The notes beneath the pieces are model-generated. The model made no database searches and was not told the DNA's origin. It saw nothing but the letters and a program-made list of their open reading frames with translations. A stretch of 64,000 nt of DNA from Pseudomonas kilonensis (GTDB taxonomy: Bacteria > Pseudomonadota > Gammaproteobacteria > Pseudomonadales > Pseudomonadaceae), in NCBI RefSeq assembly GCF_001269885.1, contig NZ_LHVH01000022.1, forward strand, positions 186,001 through 250,000, read 5' to 3'. Positions 25,100 through 32,951 of the stretch are shown here, in pieces (position 1 is the first letter of the stretch; every line of letters starts with the position of its first letter). The translations under genes were made by a program, and so were the position numbers.

Positions 25100-26565
25100 G
25101 TCGGACTTTCCCTGTTCAGCCATTATTGTTGTCGAGCGTGTTGATGCTCTCGGCTTGCAGCGTTGGTCCGGACTTTCAGAAGCCTCAGGGGCCAGGCAAC
25201 GCAAAGTGGTCCGTGCTGCAAGGCCAGGCTGCCGCCAGTCGCCCAGAGCCTTGGCCGGTGGAAGAACGCTGGTGGGACCTCTTTCACGACACGCAGTTGT
25301 CTGCCCTGGTTCGCCGTGTTGTCACCAGCAGCCTCGATATAAAAATCGCCAGTGCTCGTCTGCAGCAGAGTCGAGCGGCGCGGCAGACCATCGCCGCCGA
25401 TCAATATCCGAGCCTTGATGCCGGTATCGGCTATGAGCGGGCACGCAATAGCAGCAAGGGTCTGAGCGATCCTTCGGACAAGGGCGTCAAGTCTGCCTTC
25501 AATCTTTGGGAGGGCGATTTCACCGCTGCCTGGGAGCTAGACTTGTGGGGTCGGGTCCAGCGCGAAGTGGAAGCGGCCGATGCATCGGTCGAGGTGGCTG
25601 AGAACGACCGGCGCATGGTCCTGCTGTCGATTCTTGCCGAGACCGCTCGCGATTACATTCAGCTGCGCGGCGTGCAGAGCACTCTAGCGGTCACTCGCGA
25701 GAACCTTGATGTTTCCCGGCACAGCCTAAAGCTGTCGCAGATGCGTTTGGCGGATGGCATCGCGACCAATCTGGATGTGGCTGAAGCCGCTGCGCAGGTC
25801 GCCGCCGTCGAAGCTCGCTTACCGTCGCTCGAACAGCGTCAGGCACAGTTGATCAATGCTTTGAGCCTGCTGTTGGCCGAGCCACCAAGAGCCTTGCAGG
25901 CCGAACTGGAACAACCGGCGCAAGTACCGCAAACCCCACAACACTTCGCAATTGGCTTGCCGTCGGAGCTAGCCGAGCGGCGCCCGGATGTTCGTCAGGC
26001 CGAAGCCCGTCTGCATGCCGCGACGGCTGGGATCGGAGTGGCCAAGGGTGATTTCTATCCGCGCATTCGTCTGTCCGGCAACGTTGGTTTCCAGTCGATG
26101 CAGCTATCGGATTTCGGATCCTGGGGCTCGCGCCAATTTGCTATCGGCCCACAGTTGAGCTTGCCGATTTTCGAGGGTGGACGTTTGCGTGGGATGGTCA
26201 AGTTGCGCGAGGCGCAGCAACAGGAAGCGGCGCTCGATTACCAACAGGTGGTTCTGCGGGCCTGGCATGAAATTGATGATGTGCTGAGCGTGTACAACGC
26301 CAGCCAACTGCGACGTGACCGACTGGCCGAAGCGGTGCGGCAGAACCGGATTGCGCTGGAAACTGCGCAAAGCCAGTACGTCGAAGGGGCGGTGGATTTT
26401 CTCAACGTGCTGACGGTTCAGAGCGCCTTGTTGGCGAATCAGGAACAACTGGTGGAAAGCTCGACCACGGTCTCGTTGGCCATGGTTGGGCTATATAAAT
26501 CACTAGGTGGCGGCTGGCAGTCGATTTATCCGCTGGCAACGGCTGATGCCGGTACCACTGATTGA
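25096..26565 (+). CDS. NodT-type outer-membrane efflux channel (TolC superfamily)
   Basis: A 489-residue outer-membrane lipoprotein of the RND/EmrAB outer-membrane factor family. The signal ends at a lipobox-like 'LSACSVGPDF' with the lipid-modified Cys near residue 16, which is typical of NodT/OprM relatives. Two repeated halves contain 'PVEERWWDLFHDTQLSALV', 'AAWELDLWGRVQREVEAA', 'ERRPDVRQAEARLHAATAGIG' and 'GPQLSLPIFEGGRL'. The start overlaps the adaptor gene stop (ATGA). An intrinsic terminator 27 bases after the stop ends the pump operon. Confidence 0.92.
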   Translation: MSRTFPVQPLLLSSVLMLSACSVGPDFQKPQGPGNAKWSVLQGQAAASRPEPWPVEERWWDLFHDTQLSALVRRVVTSSLDIKIASARLQQSRAARQTIAADQYPSLDAGIGYERARNSSKGLSDPSDKGVKSAFNLWEGDFTAAWELDLWGRVQREVEAADASVEVAENDRRMVLLSILAETARDYIQLRGVQSTLAVTRENLDVSRHSLKLSQMRLADGIATNLDVAEAAAQVAAVEARLPSLEQRQAQLINALSLLLAEPPRALQAELEQPAQVPQTPQHFAIGLPSELAERRPDVRQAEARLHAATAGIGVAKGDFYPRIRLSGNVGFQSMQLSDFGSWGSRQFAIGPQLSLPIFEGGRLRGMVKLREAQQQEAALDYQQVVLRAWHEIDDVLSVYNASQLRRDRLAEAVRQNRIALETAQSQYVEGAVDFLNVLTVQSALLANQEQLVESSTTVSLAMVGLYKSLGGGWQSIYPLATADAGTTD

Positions 26566-26591
26566 GGCGCCAGGCTTTTCGAATCAATTAC

Positions 26592-26614
26592 GGCGGACCT
26601 TGAGTCCGCCTTTT
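26592..26614 (+). terminator. Intrinsic terminator after the pump operon
   Basis: GGCGGAC (26592-26598) and GTCCGCC (26604-26610) form a perfect seven-pair stem with a CTTGA loop and TTTT tail. It lies between the channel gene and the SDR gene, so the SDR may be expressed only by partial read-through or from its own promoter. Confidence 0.85.
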
Positions 26615-26647
26615 GTGTCGTTACATCATCCATCGGAGAAAGTAAGC

Positions 26648-27442
26648 ATGAACATATCGTTGCATGGAAAGCGCGCGATCGTCAGTGGTTCCACGGCCGG
26701 TATTGGTCTGGCTATTGCTTTCGGTCTGGCCGAGGCGGGTGCTGAAGTGGTCATCAACGGGCGCAGCGAGGAGAGGGTGGGCAAGGCTATCGAGCACATC
26801 CTGAGGCGACTGCCGGGGGCTCGGCTGATCGGTCTTGCAGCCGATCTGGGAACAGTGGAAGGCGCGCAGGAACTGTTCTCCAAAGTCTTGAATGCCGACA
26901 TCCTGGTGAACAACCTGGGGATCTTCGAACCCAAGGGTTTCTTTGATATTACCGATGCCGACTGGCAGCGTTTTTTCGACGTCAACGTGATGAGCGCAGT
27001 GCGTCTGTCACGTCACTATGCGCCGGCCATGGCTGAACGTGGCTGGGGTCGGGTGTTGTTCCTGTCCAGTGAATCGGCGTTGCAGATTCCGGCTGAAATG
27101 GTCCATTACGGCACCACCAAGACCGCGCTGCTGGCAATCTCTCGTGGTCTGGCGGAAACGCTGGCCGGCACCGGTGTGACGGTCAACGCGGTACTGCCGG
27201 GGCCAACGCGTTCTGAAGGTGTCGGCGGTTTCTTCGCGCAGATGGCCGAAGAACAAGGCGTGCCGTCTGAGCAGCTGGAGAAGAGCTTCATCGCGCAACA
27301 TCGCGCAAGCTCGCTGATCAAGCGTTTGGCGACGACCGAAGAAGTGGCGAATCTGGTGGTCTATCTGGCGTCGCTTCAAGCCAGCGCAACCACCGGTGCG
27401 GCGATGCGTGTCGATGGTGGCGTGGTTCGCTCCATCGCCTGA
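26648..27442 (+). CDS. SDR family oxidoreductase
   Basis: A 264-residue classical SDR. The cofactor motif is 'VSGSTAGIGLAIAFGLAEAG' near residues 11-30, the 'NNLG' motif is near 84, the catalytic Ser in 'FLSSESALQIP' is near 138, and YxxxK appears as 'HYGTTKTALLA' near 152-156. The C-terminus 'TTGAAMRVDGGVVRSIA' is the standard end. GGAGAAAG precedes the ATG. It may modify or detoxify the compound handled by the adjacent efflux pump, although the terminator between them weakens the operon link. The intact cluster ends here; IS debris begins about 230 bases later. Confidence 0.87.
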   Translation: MNISLHGKRAIVSGSTAGIGLAIAFGLAEAGAEVVINGRSEERVGKAIEHILRRLPGARLIGLAADLGTVEGAQELFSKVLNADILVNNLGIFEPKGFFDITDADWQRFFDVNVMSAVRLSRHYAPAMAERGWGRVLFLSSESALQIPAEMVHYGTTKTALLAISRGLAETLAGTGVTVNAVLPGPTRSEGVGGFFAQMAEEQGVPSEQLEKSFIAQHRASSLIKRLATTEEVANLVVYLASLQASATTGAAMRVDGGVVRSIA

Positions 27443-27669
27443 TGCAGAGGGTGACCGTTGAAGGTCGCTGGAGGCAAGAGGGCATGGGCGGTGACCAGAG
27501 GCTGATGGATGCTGGTTTTCAAAAACCATGCTTTGGGATCTGGTTGGAATTGGGTAGAACCTGGCAGGCTCAGAATCGAGCAGTGTGGTTTGTCCCCGAG
27601 CTGGTTGCTCATGGCACCTCCTAACAGCCTCAATTGTGAGGCCCGGAGGTCTCAAGGGAAGCGGGGCCT
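27443..27669. other. Gap between the SDR gene and the IS66 relic
   Basis: About 230 bases with open frames on both strands (for example 27376-27633 on the minus strand) but no recognisable family, ribosome site or promoter. It is likely a degraded junction of the accessory region. Confidence 0.4.
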
Positions 27670-27926
27670 GAATAACGCAGTCGAAAATACAAATACGATC
27701 AGGCCGTGGGCGCTTGGGCGTTCTAACTGGCTCTTCGCTGGATCACTGCGCAGTGGTAAACGGGCGGCGACCATGATCCTGAACCAGTCGGCACGCATGA
27801 ACGGGCATGATCCGTACGCATACCTCAAGGATGTACTGACGCGGTTGCCGACGCAGAAGGCCAGTGAGATCGAACTGTTGCAGCCGCATCAGTGGATGCC
27901 GTGCTGACCTGCGTCCGTACGCTTAC
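27670..27926 (+). mobile_element. IS66-family element, right-end relic (transposase C-terminus)
   Basis: The frame from about 27670 reads 'RPWALGRSNWLFAGSLRSGK', then 'MNGHDPYAYLKDVLTRLPTQ' and 'LLQPHQWMPC' to a stop near 27907. This is the C-terminal segment of IS66 transposases (PF13817 region). The sequence ends with ACGCTTAC at 27919-27926, matching the inward end of an IS66 inverted repeat (element termini read GTAAGCG). The left end and most of the transposase are missing, so the element is dead. It abuts a broken AraC gene without a spacer. Confidence 0.75.
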
Positions 27927-28083
27927 CAACAAAGGCCGCGCTAGGCTCATGAAAGCGAAGGATTTGCTGAGGGAAGGGGAGCTCAGCATCGAGAACATTG
28001 TCGAGGGGCTTGGGTTCAGTAATAGTGCTAGCCTGCGCTGTGCTTTTAGACGTTGGTTGGGGCATTCGCCGAAGACTCAGGAG
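27927..28083 (+). pseudogene. AraC-family regulator fragment
   Basis: Directly after the IS66 end the frame reads 'MKAKDLLREGELSIENIVE', 'GLGFSNSASLRCAFRRWLGH' and 'SPK', the second helix-turn-helix of an AraC/XylS regulator. The N-terminal sensor domain and first helix are absent. After 'SPK' the frame continues into unrelated residues and overlaps the next gene. The gene was presumably cut by the IS66 insertion and later rearrangement. Confidence 0.7.
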
Positions 28084-28150
28084 TTAGTGGCACATACATG
28101 GATCGACCAAGACGCATCACACTGGTTCCGTAGGGACATAGGAAGTAAGC

Positions 28151-29149
28151 ATGACGCTGATAATTACAGTTGCATCACCACTGTTTGTTATCCAAGCTGG
28201 GGATCGTCTTTTAACGACTCAGGCTGATGGTAAGACTCAACAATTTGATGATAAGTCAAATAAGAATCTGATTTATGAAGCCAGTGATGGCATTTTAACG
28301 ATTAGCTATTGTGGCGCTGCATTTATGCGGGGTAAGCCAACAGATGAGTGGATCGCAGAGCAGCTCGATACTCGTATAAGAATCCCAACGGACGGGTCTG
28401 ATCCTTGGGCTATGCAACTGGGCGGCTTAGGTGAGCAAAAGCAGCTTCACTTTGATGGAGTCATAAAACGGATCAAGGAGAAGTTGACTAGAATTTCTCA
28501 AGGCGAATTGTTGAGCTCAGGGTTGACGATTGTGATTGCCGGATGGAAGCGCAAACGCGATAAGTGGAAGCGGGTGCTGATTGAAGTTAGCCGGAGTCGT
28601 AGTTCTTTGAAACTCTCTAATCCTGTCGGTTTCAAAGAACGCCCTGGAATAAAGGGAAATTGCGGTATCGACATGGTTGGTTCTGGTTGCCGCCCTGAAA
28701 CCGAAGCTTTTTTTGACACCGAGTGGAAAGCAATCCACGAAAGACAAGGGCTTCCTGATATCAGTGCTTATGAACAATATGTATCGGACGTAAGAGATGC
28801 AATGGTGGCCACTATTAAGTTTGCCTCTACTATTGAGAAAACAGTGGGGGCTAACGTACATACGGCAACCATATACGGGCCTGAATACCAGTCTCATATG
28901 TGCTGTGAAACTCATTTTTTCAGCGATATGCCCCATCCAGCAGTGATCGAAACCCCAACAAGAATTGTGTCTGTGGCTGATGCTGGTGTTACGGGATGGG
29001 TGCTGTTTCCCGATATAGTCAAAGCTCCGGCATATCTGGTTGGTACAGAGCATACTCAGGGGCGCTTTACCATATTGCGTTCTAACGGTTCACCTTCTCA
29101 GGCTGGTGTTCACCATTTTCAACAGACCGTTCCGAGGCGTAGGGCGTGA
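28151..29149 (+). CDS. Hypothetical protein with proteasome-like Ntn-hydrolase N-terminus
   Basis: A 332-residue protein with no signal peptide. After the initiator Met it begins with Thr; taking that Thr as position 1 places Asp at 17 ('IQAGDRLLT') and Thr at 21, with a Lys near 34. These match the catalytic Thr1/Asp17/Lys33 frame of proteasome beta subunits and HslV, and the following 'LIYEASDGILTISYCGAAF' also fits the fold's strand pattern. The rest ('GNCGIDMVGSGC' and others) is not recognised. Base composition is markedly lower in G+C than the chromosome, and the gene follows IS66/AraC debris, so it was probably acquired. A strong ribosome site is present (GGAAGTAAGC). The Ntn assignment is an inference from about 45 residues. 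Confidence 0.7.
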   Translation: MTLIITVASPLFVIQAGDRLLTTQADGKTQQFDDKSNKNLIYEASDGILTISYCGAAFMRGKPTDEWIAEQLDTRIRIPTDGSDPWAMQLGGLGEQKQLHFDGVIKRIKEKLTRISQGELLSSGLTIVIAGWKRKRDKWKRVLIEVSRSRSSLKLSNPVGFKERPGIKGNCGIDMVGSGCRPETEAFFDTEWKAIHERQGLPDISAYEQYVSDVRDAMVATIKFASTIEKTVGANVHTATIYGPEYQSHMCCETHFFSDMPHPAVIETPTRIVSVADAGVTGWVLFPDIVKAPAYLVGTEHTQGRFTILRSNGSPSQAGVHHFQQTVPRRRA

Positions 29150-29609
29150 GGGGCCTGTATGACCGAGCACCTATTTGAACCCGCGACGTCGGCCAGAAGC
29201 GGACTTCTAAAATTTCAGCCAAAAAGACATGCACTCAGGGAATGAATGCTGGAGGGCTGAAATTTGCTGAGTATGAGGCGAGAGGGCTCGCCAGATAGAG
29301 GTGTCTGATGACCAAACCTCCGGCATACGTGCAGCCCTCGGACGCGAAATTACTTAAAGCATTGTGGTGACACGTAAACATCTCGTTTAACATAATATAC
29401 ATTATGTGTACTAACAGATATTCCCACGGCCCCCGTTGATGGCTGAATTTGAAGCCAGTCCCATCCTCTGAATACCGTACTGTGAAGTCGCCGATATTCT
29501 TCAACGCTCCCAAAACCCACACAACGTACTAAGGTTTAAATCGCCTGCTGAATCGGCGCGATTTCCTACGCGCAGCCACCGTGCGACAAACAAGGAAGGA
29601 ACGAACAGT
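29150..29609. other. AT-rich intergenic region
   Basis: These 460 bases carry no supported gene. A 95-codon frame on the minus strand (29235-29522) starts with GTG without a ribosome site and matches no family I know. The tract is AT-rich near 29380-29415 and may hold the promoter of the LysM/HNH pair. A TTTGAACCCGCGAC stretch near 29173 recalls a tRNA T-arm on the minus strand but does not fold. Confidence 0.5.
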
Positions 29610-30290
29610 ATGAATGCCAGATCGGACCCTGGCGGTGACGGCATCGTCCTGGCACTGGGAGCCACCGAAAGCGTCGACAGCGTGGCCTACGCCTACGGAC
29701 ATGCGCGCTCGACACTCTGGGATCACCCACGCAATGCCGATCTGCGCCATCAACACCCGGACGGAACGGCGCTTGCGACGGGTGATTTATTGTTCGTGCC
29801 CCCGCGTACGACAGCGACCTTCGAACAGAACGCCACCGGGCGAAGGCACACTTTCCGCGTGCTGAACACGCCGGCCATGCTCAGGTTTCGTCCTTATGCA
29901 CTCGCCGGCCAAGGCCTGGCGCGCCACTTCGAAGTATTGCGTGGCGACACGCTGCTGGGGCGTGGCACGGCCGAAGCGAACGGCGATATCGTCTGGCCGC
30001 TTGAGCCAACCGCCGATGACATCACCGTACGCGTAACCTTTGACGGCTTCTTGCGCGACTACCAATTGAGGCTTCGCGCGCTCGACCCGATCAGCACCCT
30101 CAAGGGTGTGCAACAACGCTTGCGTGGCCTCGGCTACTTCAACGGCGAATGCGATGGTCAGATGAATGACGCGACCCAGGTGGCCATCGGTGCGTTCAAG
30201 ATGCAGGCCGGGTTGCCCGACGACGATGAGTTACTGAGCGATGCCGTACGCGCGACGCTCCACGGCTACCACGGAGAGGCCTCCCTATGA
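29610..30290 (+). CDS. LysM-like and peptidoglycan-binding domain protein
   Basis: A 226-residue protein with no signal peptide. The N-terminal 55 residues resemble the LysM-type module found in type VI secretion and tail-associated proteins ('VDSVAYAYGHARSTLWDHP' and 'ALATGDLLFVPPR'). The C-terminus (about 158-222) is a PG_binding_1 domain ('LKGVQQRLRGLGYFNGECDG', 'DATQVAIGAFKMQAGL'). The middle region 'FEVLRGDTLLGRGTAEANGD' looks like a small beta domain. Its TGA overlaps the ATG of the HNH nuclease by four bases, so the two are translated together. A cell-wall-targeting adaptor for the nuclease is the most natural reading. No peptidase motif is visible. Confidence 0.82.
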   Translation: MNARSDPGGDGIVLALGATESVDSVAYAYGHARSTLWDHPRNADLRHQHPDGTALATGDLLFVPPRTTATFEQNATGRRHTFRVLNTPAMLRFRPYALAGQGLARHFEVLRGDTLLGRGTAEANGDIVWPLEPTADDITVRVTFDGFLRDYQLRLRALDPISTLKGVQQRLRGLGYFNGECDGQMNDATQVAIGAFKMQAGLPDDDELLSDAVRATLHGYHGEASL

Positions 30291-32200
30291 TCCGGGTTCA
30301 CAAAACGCCAACGGCCCCTCCCGCGCTGCAGCGCTCGCATGCGGAGATGCAAAAAGGCATCCAGCAGGCTGTCCAGGCTGGCGCCGTGGTGGTCCTCTGT
30401 ACCAAAGGCACCAACACCGCCAAAACAAAAAGTGTCCCGAAAGGCGCGGTGAAGATCGTCATCGACGACGATCAGTACAAGCCGCCTCACGCCAAGGCGC
30501 TGCTGAAGGTAGACCAACATGGCAAATGTGCCTTTTGCGAGGCGCGCTTCATGAGTACCGCAGGCGGGGATGTCGAGCATTTTCGGCCGAAAAAACGCCA
30601 CGACGGTTTCGTCCCCGTGGGCGCCCAGGCACTCGATAACCTCGGCTATTTTCAATACGTTTACGACTGGAGCAACCACTTGTGGTCATGCAAGGAGTGC
30701 AACGAGACCTACAAGAAGAACTACTTCGACGTGATACCGGACAACCTGACGGATCCGCCACCGAGCCTGGAAGACTTCGACACGGAGGACGAGTTCTGGC
30801 AAGCCATTGGCGAATGGGGTCGCTTGGTCCCACCGCAACACGACGCGTGGAACAACCCGAGCAACGTCGAAAAACCGGTATTGATCAATCCTGTCACCGA
30901 GAATCCGCGCGAACACATCAGCTTCGATTCAGAGACAGGAGAAGCCGTTCCCGCCCCTCTCGACGACCTTAACCAACAAATGCAGCCCACGAGCGACAGG
31001 GGTGGCAAGAACATTCTGGTCCTCGGCCTGAACCGCAAGGAGCTTGTGTTCGCCCGCATGCGGCACCTGGCGATGCTACGCGGCGTGTTCCTGGAGATGA
31101 CCCGCAGCCTCGACCTGACGATCGAGTTCCTGAAATGGCAGCGTGGAGACGAGTGGTTCAAGACCCTGACGGTGCCGACATTGCGCTACCAGGTGAAGTA
31201 CCACGCCGCTTACCCAGTGTCGGAGGATCAAACCCGCTCGGCCATCGAGTTTTTGTATTACTCGACGACGCCCCAGGCGCCGTTTTCGGCCTTGGCAATG
31301 GATGCCTTTGCCTGCTGGAGCCTGGAGCTGGCAAGGCACGTGATGCAGTCACGCGAGCACATCACCCAGCTGCAGGCCGCACAAAGCGGCAATGCCCCGG
31401 CCACCCGCAGCGTCCACGAACTTCCCCAGCTCGGTCTGCATGAGGTCATCCTGGCTACCTACCAGGCGGACATGGAGGCGCTGAAAGCGTTGCGCAACAC
31501 CCTTGATGCGTATGCCCCATTATGGGATGCCGGCTTTGAGCAAACGCACATTGAATACGTCTGCCGTTACCGCCTGGCACAGGTCATGGCTCTGCACGCC
31601 CAATTTTACAAGGACCAAAAGGGCTTTTCCCGTTACGACCCGGTTTTTGTCGCTGCTTTTCTGAGCCACGAGCGCGATGTCCTTGATGTCTGGAATGCCC
31701 TGGAAACCTATGAGTGCGACAAGGATACATGGAGCAGCGCGATAGACACGATGAACCAAAACCTGACGGAATACGGGCCGGATCTCGCAGAAGACCTCAC
31801 TGCCCATTGCAACCATATCGTCGCCAGCCTCAACCAAGCGACACAAGCGTTCACCCAGAATCGAAACCTGAATCAGACAGCGCCCTGGTGCAGCGAAGTG
31901 GTCAAGATCGGTCAGGATGGTGAACTGCTTACCGCTGAGCTCGACCGTCGGTGCCAGGCCTGCGCAAACGAAGATATGAGCAACAGCACCAGCAGCATGC
32001 GCGTCACACTGACGGAAGTTGCCGAGGCCATCGACACGCTGAAAATGGGCAATACCCCCGAAACAGTGTTGCCATTTCCGCTGCCAACTCCACCGAAACC
32101 CTGGATCACGCCCAAGGCCACCGGGCTGCGCAAGCGCGCCGGCATGCCCCCAAATCTGGACGCCGCGTGGCAGCATATCCGTCTCAAGTCCAATTCATGA
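30287..32200 (+). CDS. Large HNH endonuclease-like protein
   Basis: A 637-residue protein. Near residues 81-138 it has C81xxC84, 'EHFRPKKRH' from E97, and C135xxC138N, the zinc-anchored HNH arrangement of the TIGR02646/PtuB-like nucleases found in retron, Septu and related defence systems. The remaining 500 residues are mostly helical and not recognised; they include 'PVLINPVTENPREHISFD', which also recurs in such nucleases. It starts inside the stop codon of the LysM/peptidoglycan-binding gene and its 3' end overlaps the opposing accessory gene by six bases. It may be a DNA-cutting toxin or a defence effector; no immunity gene is identified. Confidence 0.85.
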   Translation: MIRVHKTPTAPPALQRSHAEMQKGIQQAVQAGAVVVLCTKGTNTAKTKSVPKGAVKIVIDDDQYKPPHAKALLKVDQHGKCAFCEARFMSTAGGDVEHFRPKKRHDGFVPVGAQALDNLGYFQYVYDWSNHLWSCKECNETYKKNYFDVIPDNLTDPPPSLEDFDTEDEFWQAIGEWGRLVPPQHDAWNNPSNVEKPVLINPVTENPREHISFDSETGEAVPAPLDDLNQQMQPTSDRGGKNILVLGLNRKELVFARMRHLAMLRGVFLEMTRSLDLTIEFLKWQRGDEWFKTLTVPTLRYQVKYHAAYPVSEDQTRSAIEFLYYSTTPQAPFSALAMDAFACWSLELARHVMQSREHITQLQAAQSGNAPATRSVHELPQLGLHEVILATYQADMEALKALRNTLDAYAPLWDAGFEQTHIEYVCRYRLAQVMALHAQFYKDQKGFSRYDPVFVAAFLSHERDVLDVWNALETYECDKDTWSSAIDTMNQNLTEYGPDLAEDLTAHCNHIVASLNQATQAFTQNRNLNQTAPWCSEVVKIGQDGELLTAELDRRCQACANEDMSNSTSSMRVTLTEVAEAIDTLKMGNTPETVLPFPLPTPPKPWITPKATGLRKRAGMPPNLDAAWQHIRLKSNS

Positions 32201-32842
32201 GCCCTTCCAGCGCTCCACCGCACGCCGATCCAATTCCGGAAACGTCACCTGACAGTCGCCCGGATCAAGGCCATCCACCCTCGCCCGTCCGAGCTCATCA
32301 AGCACACCGCTGTACTGGGTCCCGTTTGGCAGGGCAATGACATAGGACTCCCCTGCAACGGGTTGCCCCTGCATATCCACTAACTCGATCTCCACGAATG
32401 TCAGCACCACCACCGGCTCAGGTCGACTGGCGGATTCGGATGAGGCTTTTACCGGCAGACGCTTGCGGGCTGCGGCGGACACCGGCGCAACACCCTCTTC
32501 TACAGCGACCGAGGCCGGTAGGCGAACGGGCATCGGCCGCTGGTATGGATAAACGTAAGCACACAGCTCCCCGCTCCATAGTTTGCTGGCTACCTGGCGG
32601 CGAACTTCCTGATCGTCCAGCAGATGGACCAGAGACTCCTGGGCAGATAACAGCGCGCGCAAACGGTGTATCTGGTCGGCCCCGGCAAAATGTCGGTGAA
32701 TAAAGCTGTCGGCCTGCCACGCTTCACGCAATTCGATCCTGCTTGCCCCGCTCCCCCCTTGCTGCATGGACGGACCGTCAGCAAGGCTGGATCGAGGCGC
32801 CAACTCGATGCGATCGGCGCCATCAAAAAAACATATCCGCAT
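32195..32842 (-). CDS. T6SS-type accessory protein with transthyretin-like domain
   Basis: A 215-residue cytoplasmic-looking protein. Its last 65 residues ('FVEIELVDMQGQPVAGESYV', 'LDELGRARVDGLDPGDCQVT') form the Ig/carboxypeptidase-regulatory-like domain often attached to VgrG tips or found in type VI effector loci. The N-terminal part ('LREAWQADSFIHRHFAGADQ', 'LLDDQEVRRQVASKLW') resembles a helper segment of the same loci. It converges on the HNH gene, overlapping it by six bases, and no VgrG, PAAR or Hcp gene is present in the window. It may load or stabilise the LysM/HNH pair. The function is inferred from domain habits only. Confidence 0.72.
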   Translation of the reverse strand: MRICFFDGADRIELAPRSSLADGPSMQQGGSGASRIELREAWQADSFIHRHFAGADQIHRLRALLSAQESLVHLLDDQEVRRQVASKLWSGELCAYVYPYQRPMPVRLPASVAVEEGVAPVSAAARKRLPVKASSESASRPEPVVVLTFVEIELVDMQGQPVAGESYVIALPNGTQYSGVLDELGRARVDGLDPGDCQVTFPELDRRAVERWKGS

Positions 32843-32883
32843 AGGCCGCCAGTCCCGGGCAGGAGGATGAAGGGGCAGTGTAG

Positions 32884-32894
32884 ATGATTATCAT
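32884..32894. promoter_or_regulatory. Fur-box-like core
   Basis: ATGATTATCAT is the exact 11-base core of the 19-base Fur consensus, but the flanking bases do not match, giving about 12 of 19. It is 42 bases upstream of the accessory gene start on the minus strand. It could be weak Fur control or chance. Confidence 0.3.
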
Positions 32895-32951
32895 GGAGCC
32901 CCTGCTACAGGCCACTGATAAGTCCGGTGCGAACACTGCGAAGCCAGTGAC

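Noticed and set aside
29150..29215. tRNA-like TTTGAACCCGCGAC string near 29173
   Set aside because: It resembles a tRNA T-arm on the minus strand, but the opposite side of the stem does not pair and no anticodon or acceptor arms can be drawn.
29235..29522. 95-codon minus-strand frame in the AT-rich gap
   Set aside because: GTG start without ribosome site, no recognised family, and composition consistent with chance.
30287..32200. Retron or Septu system assignment for the HNH protein
   Set aside because: The HNH core is similar, but no reverse transcriptase, ncRNA or PtuA-like ATPase gene is present nearby.
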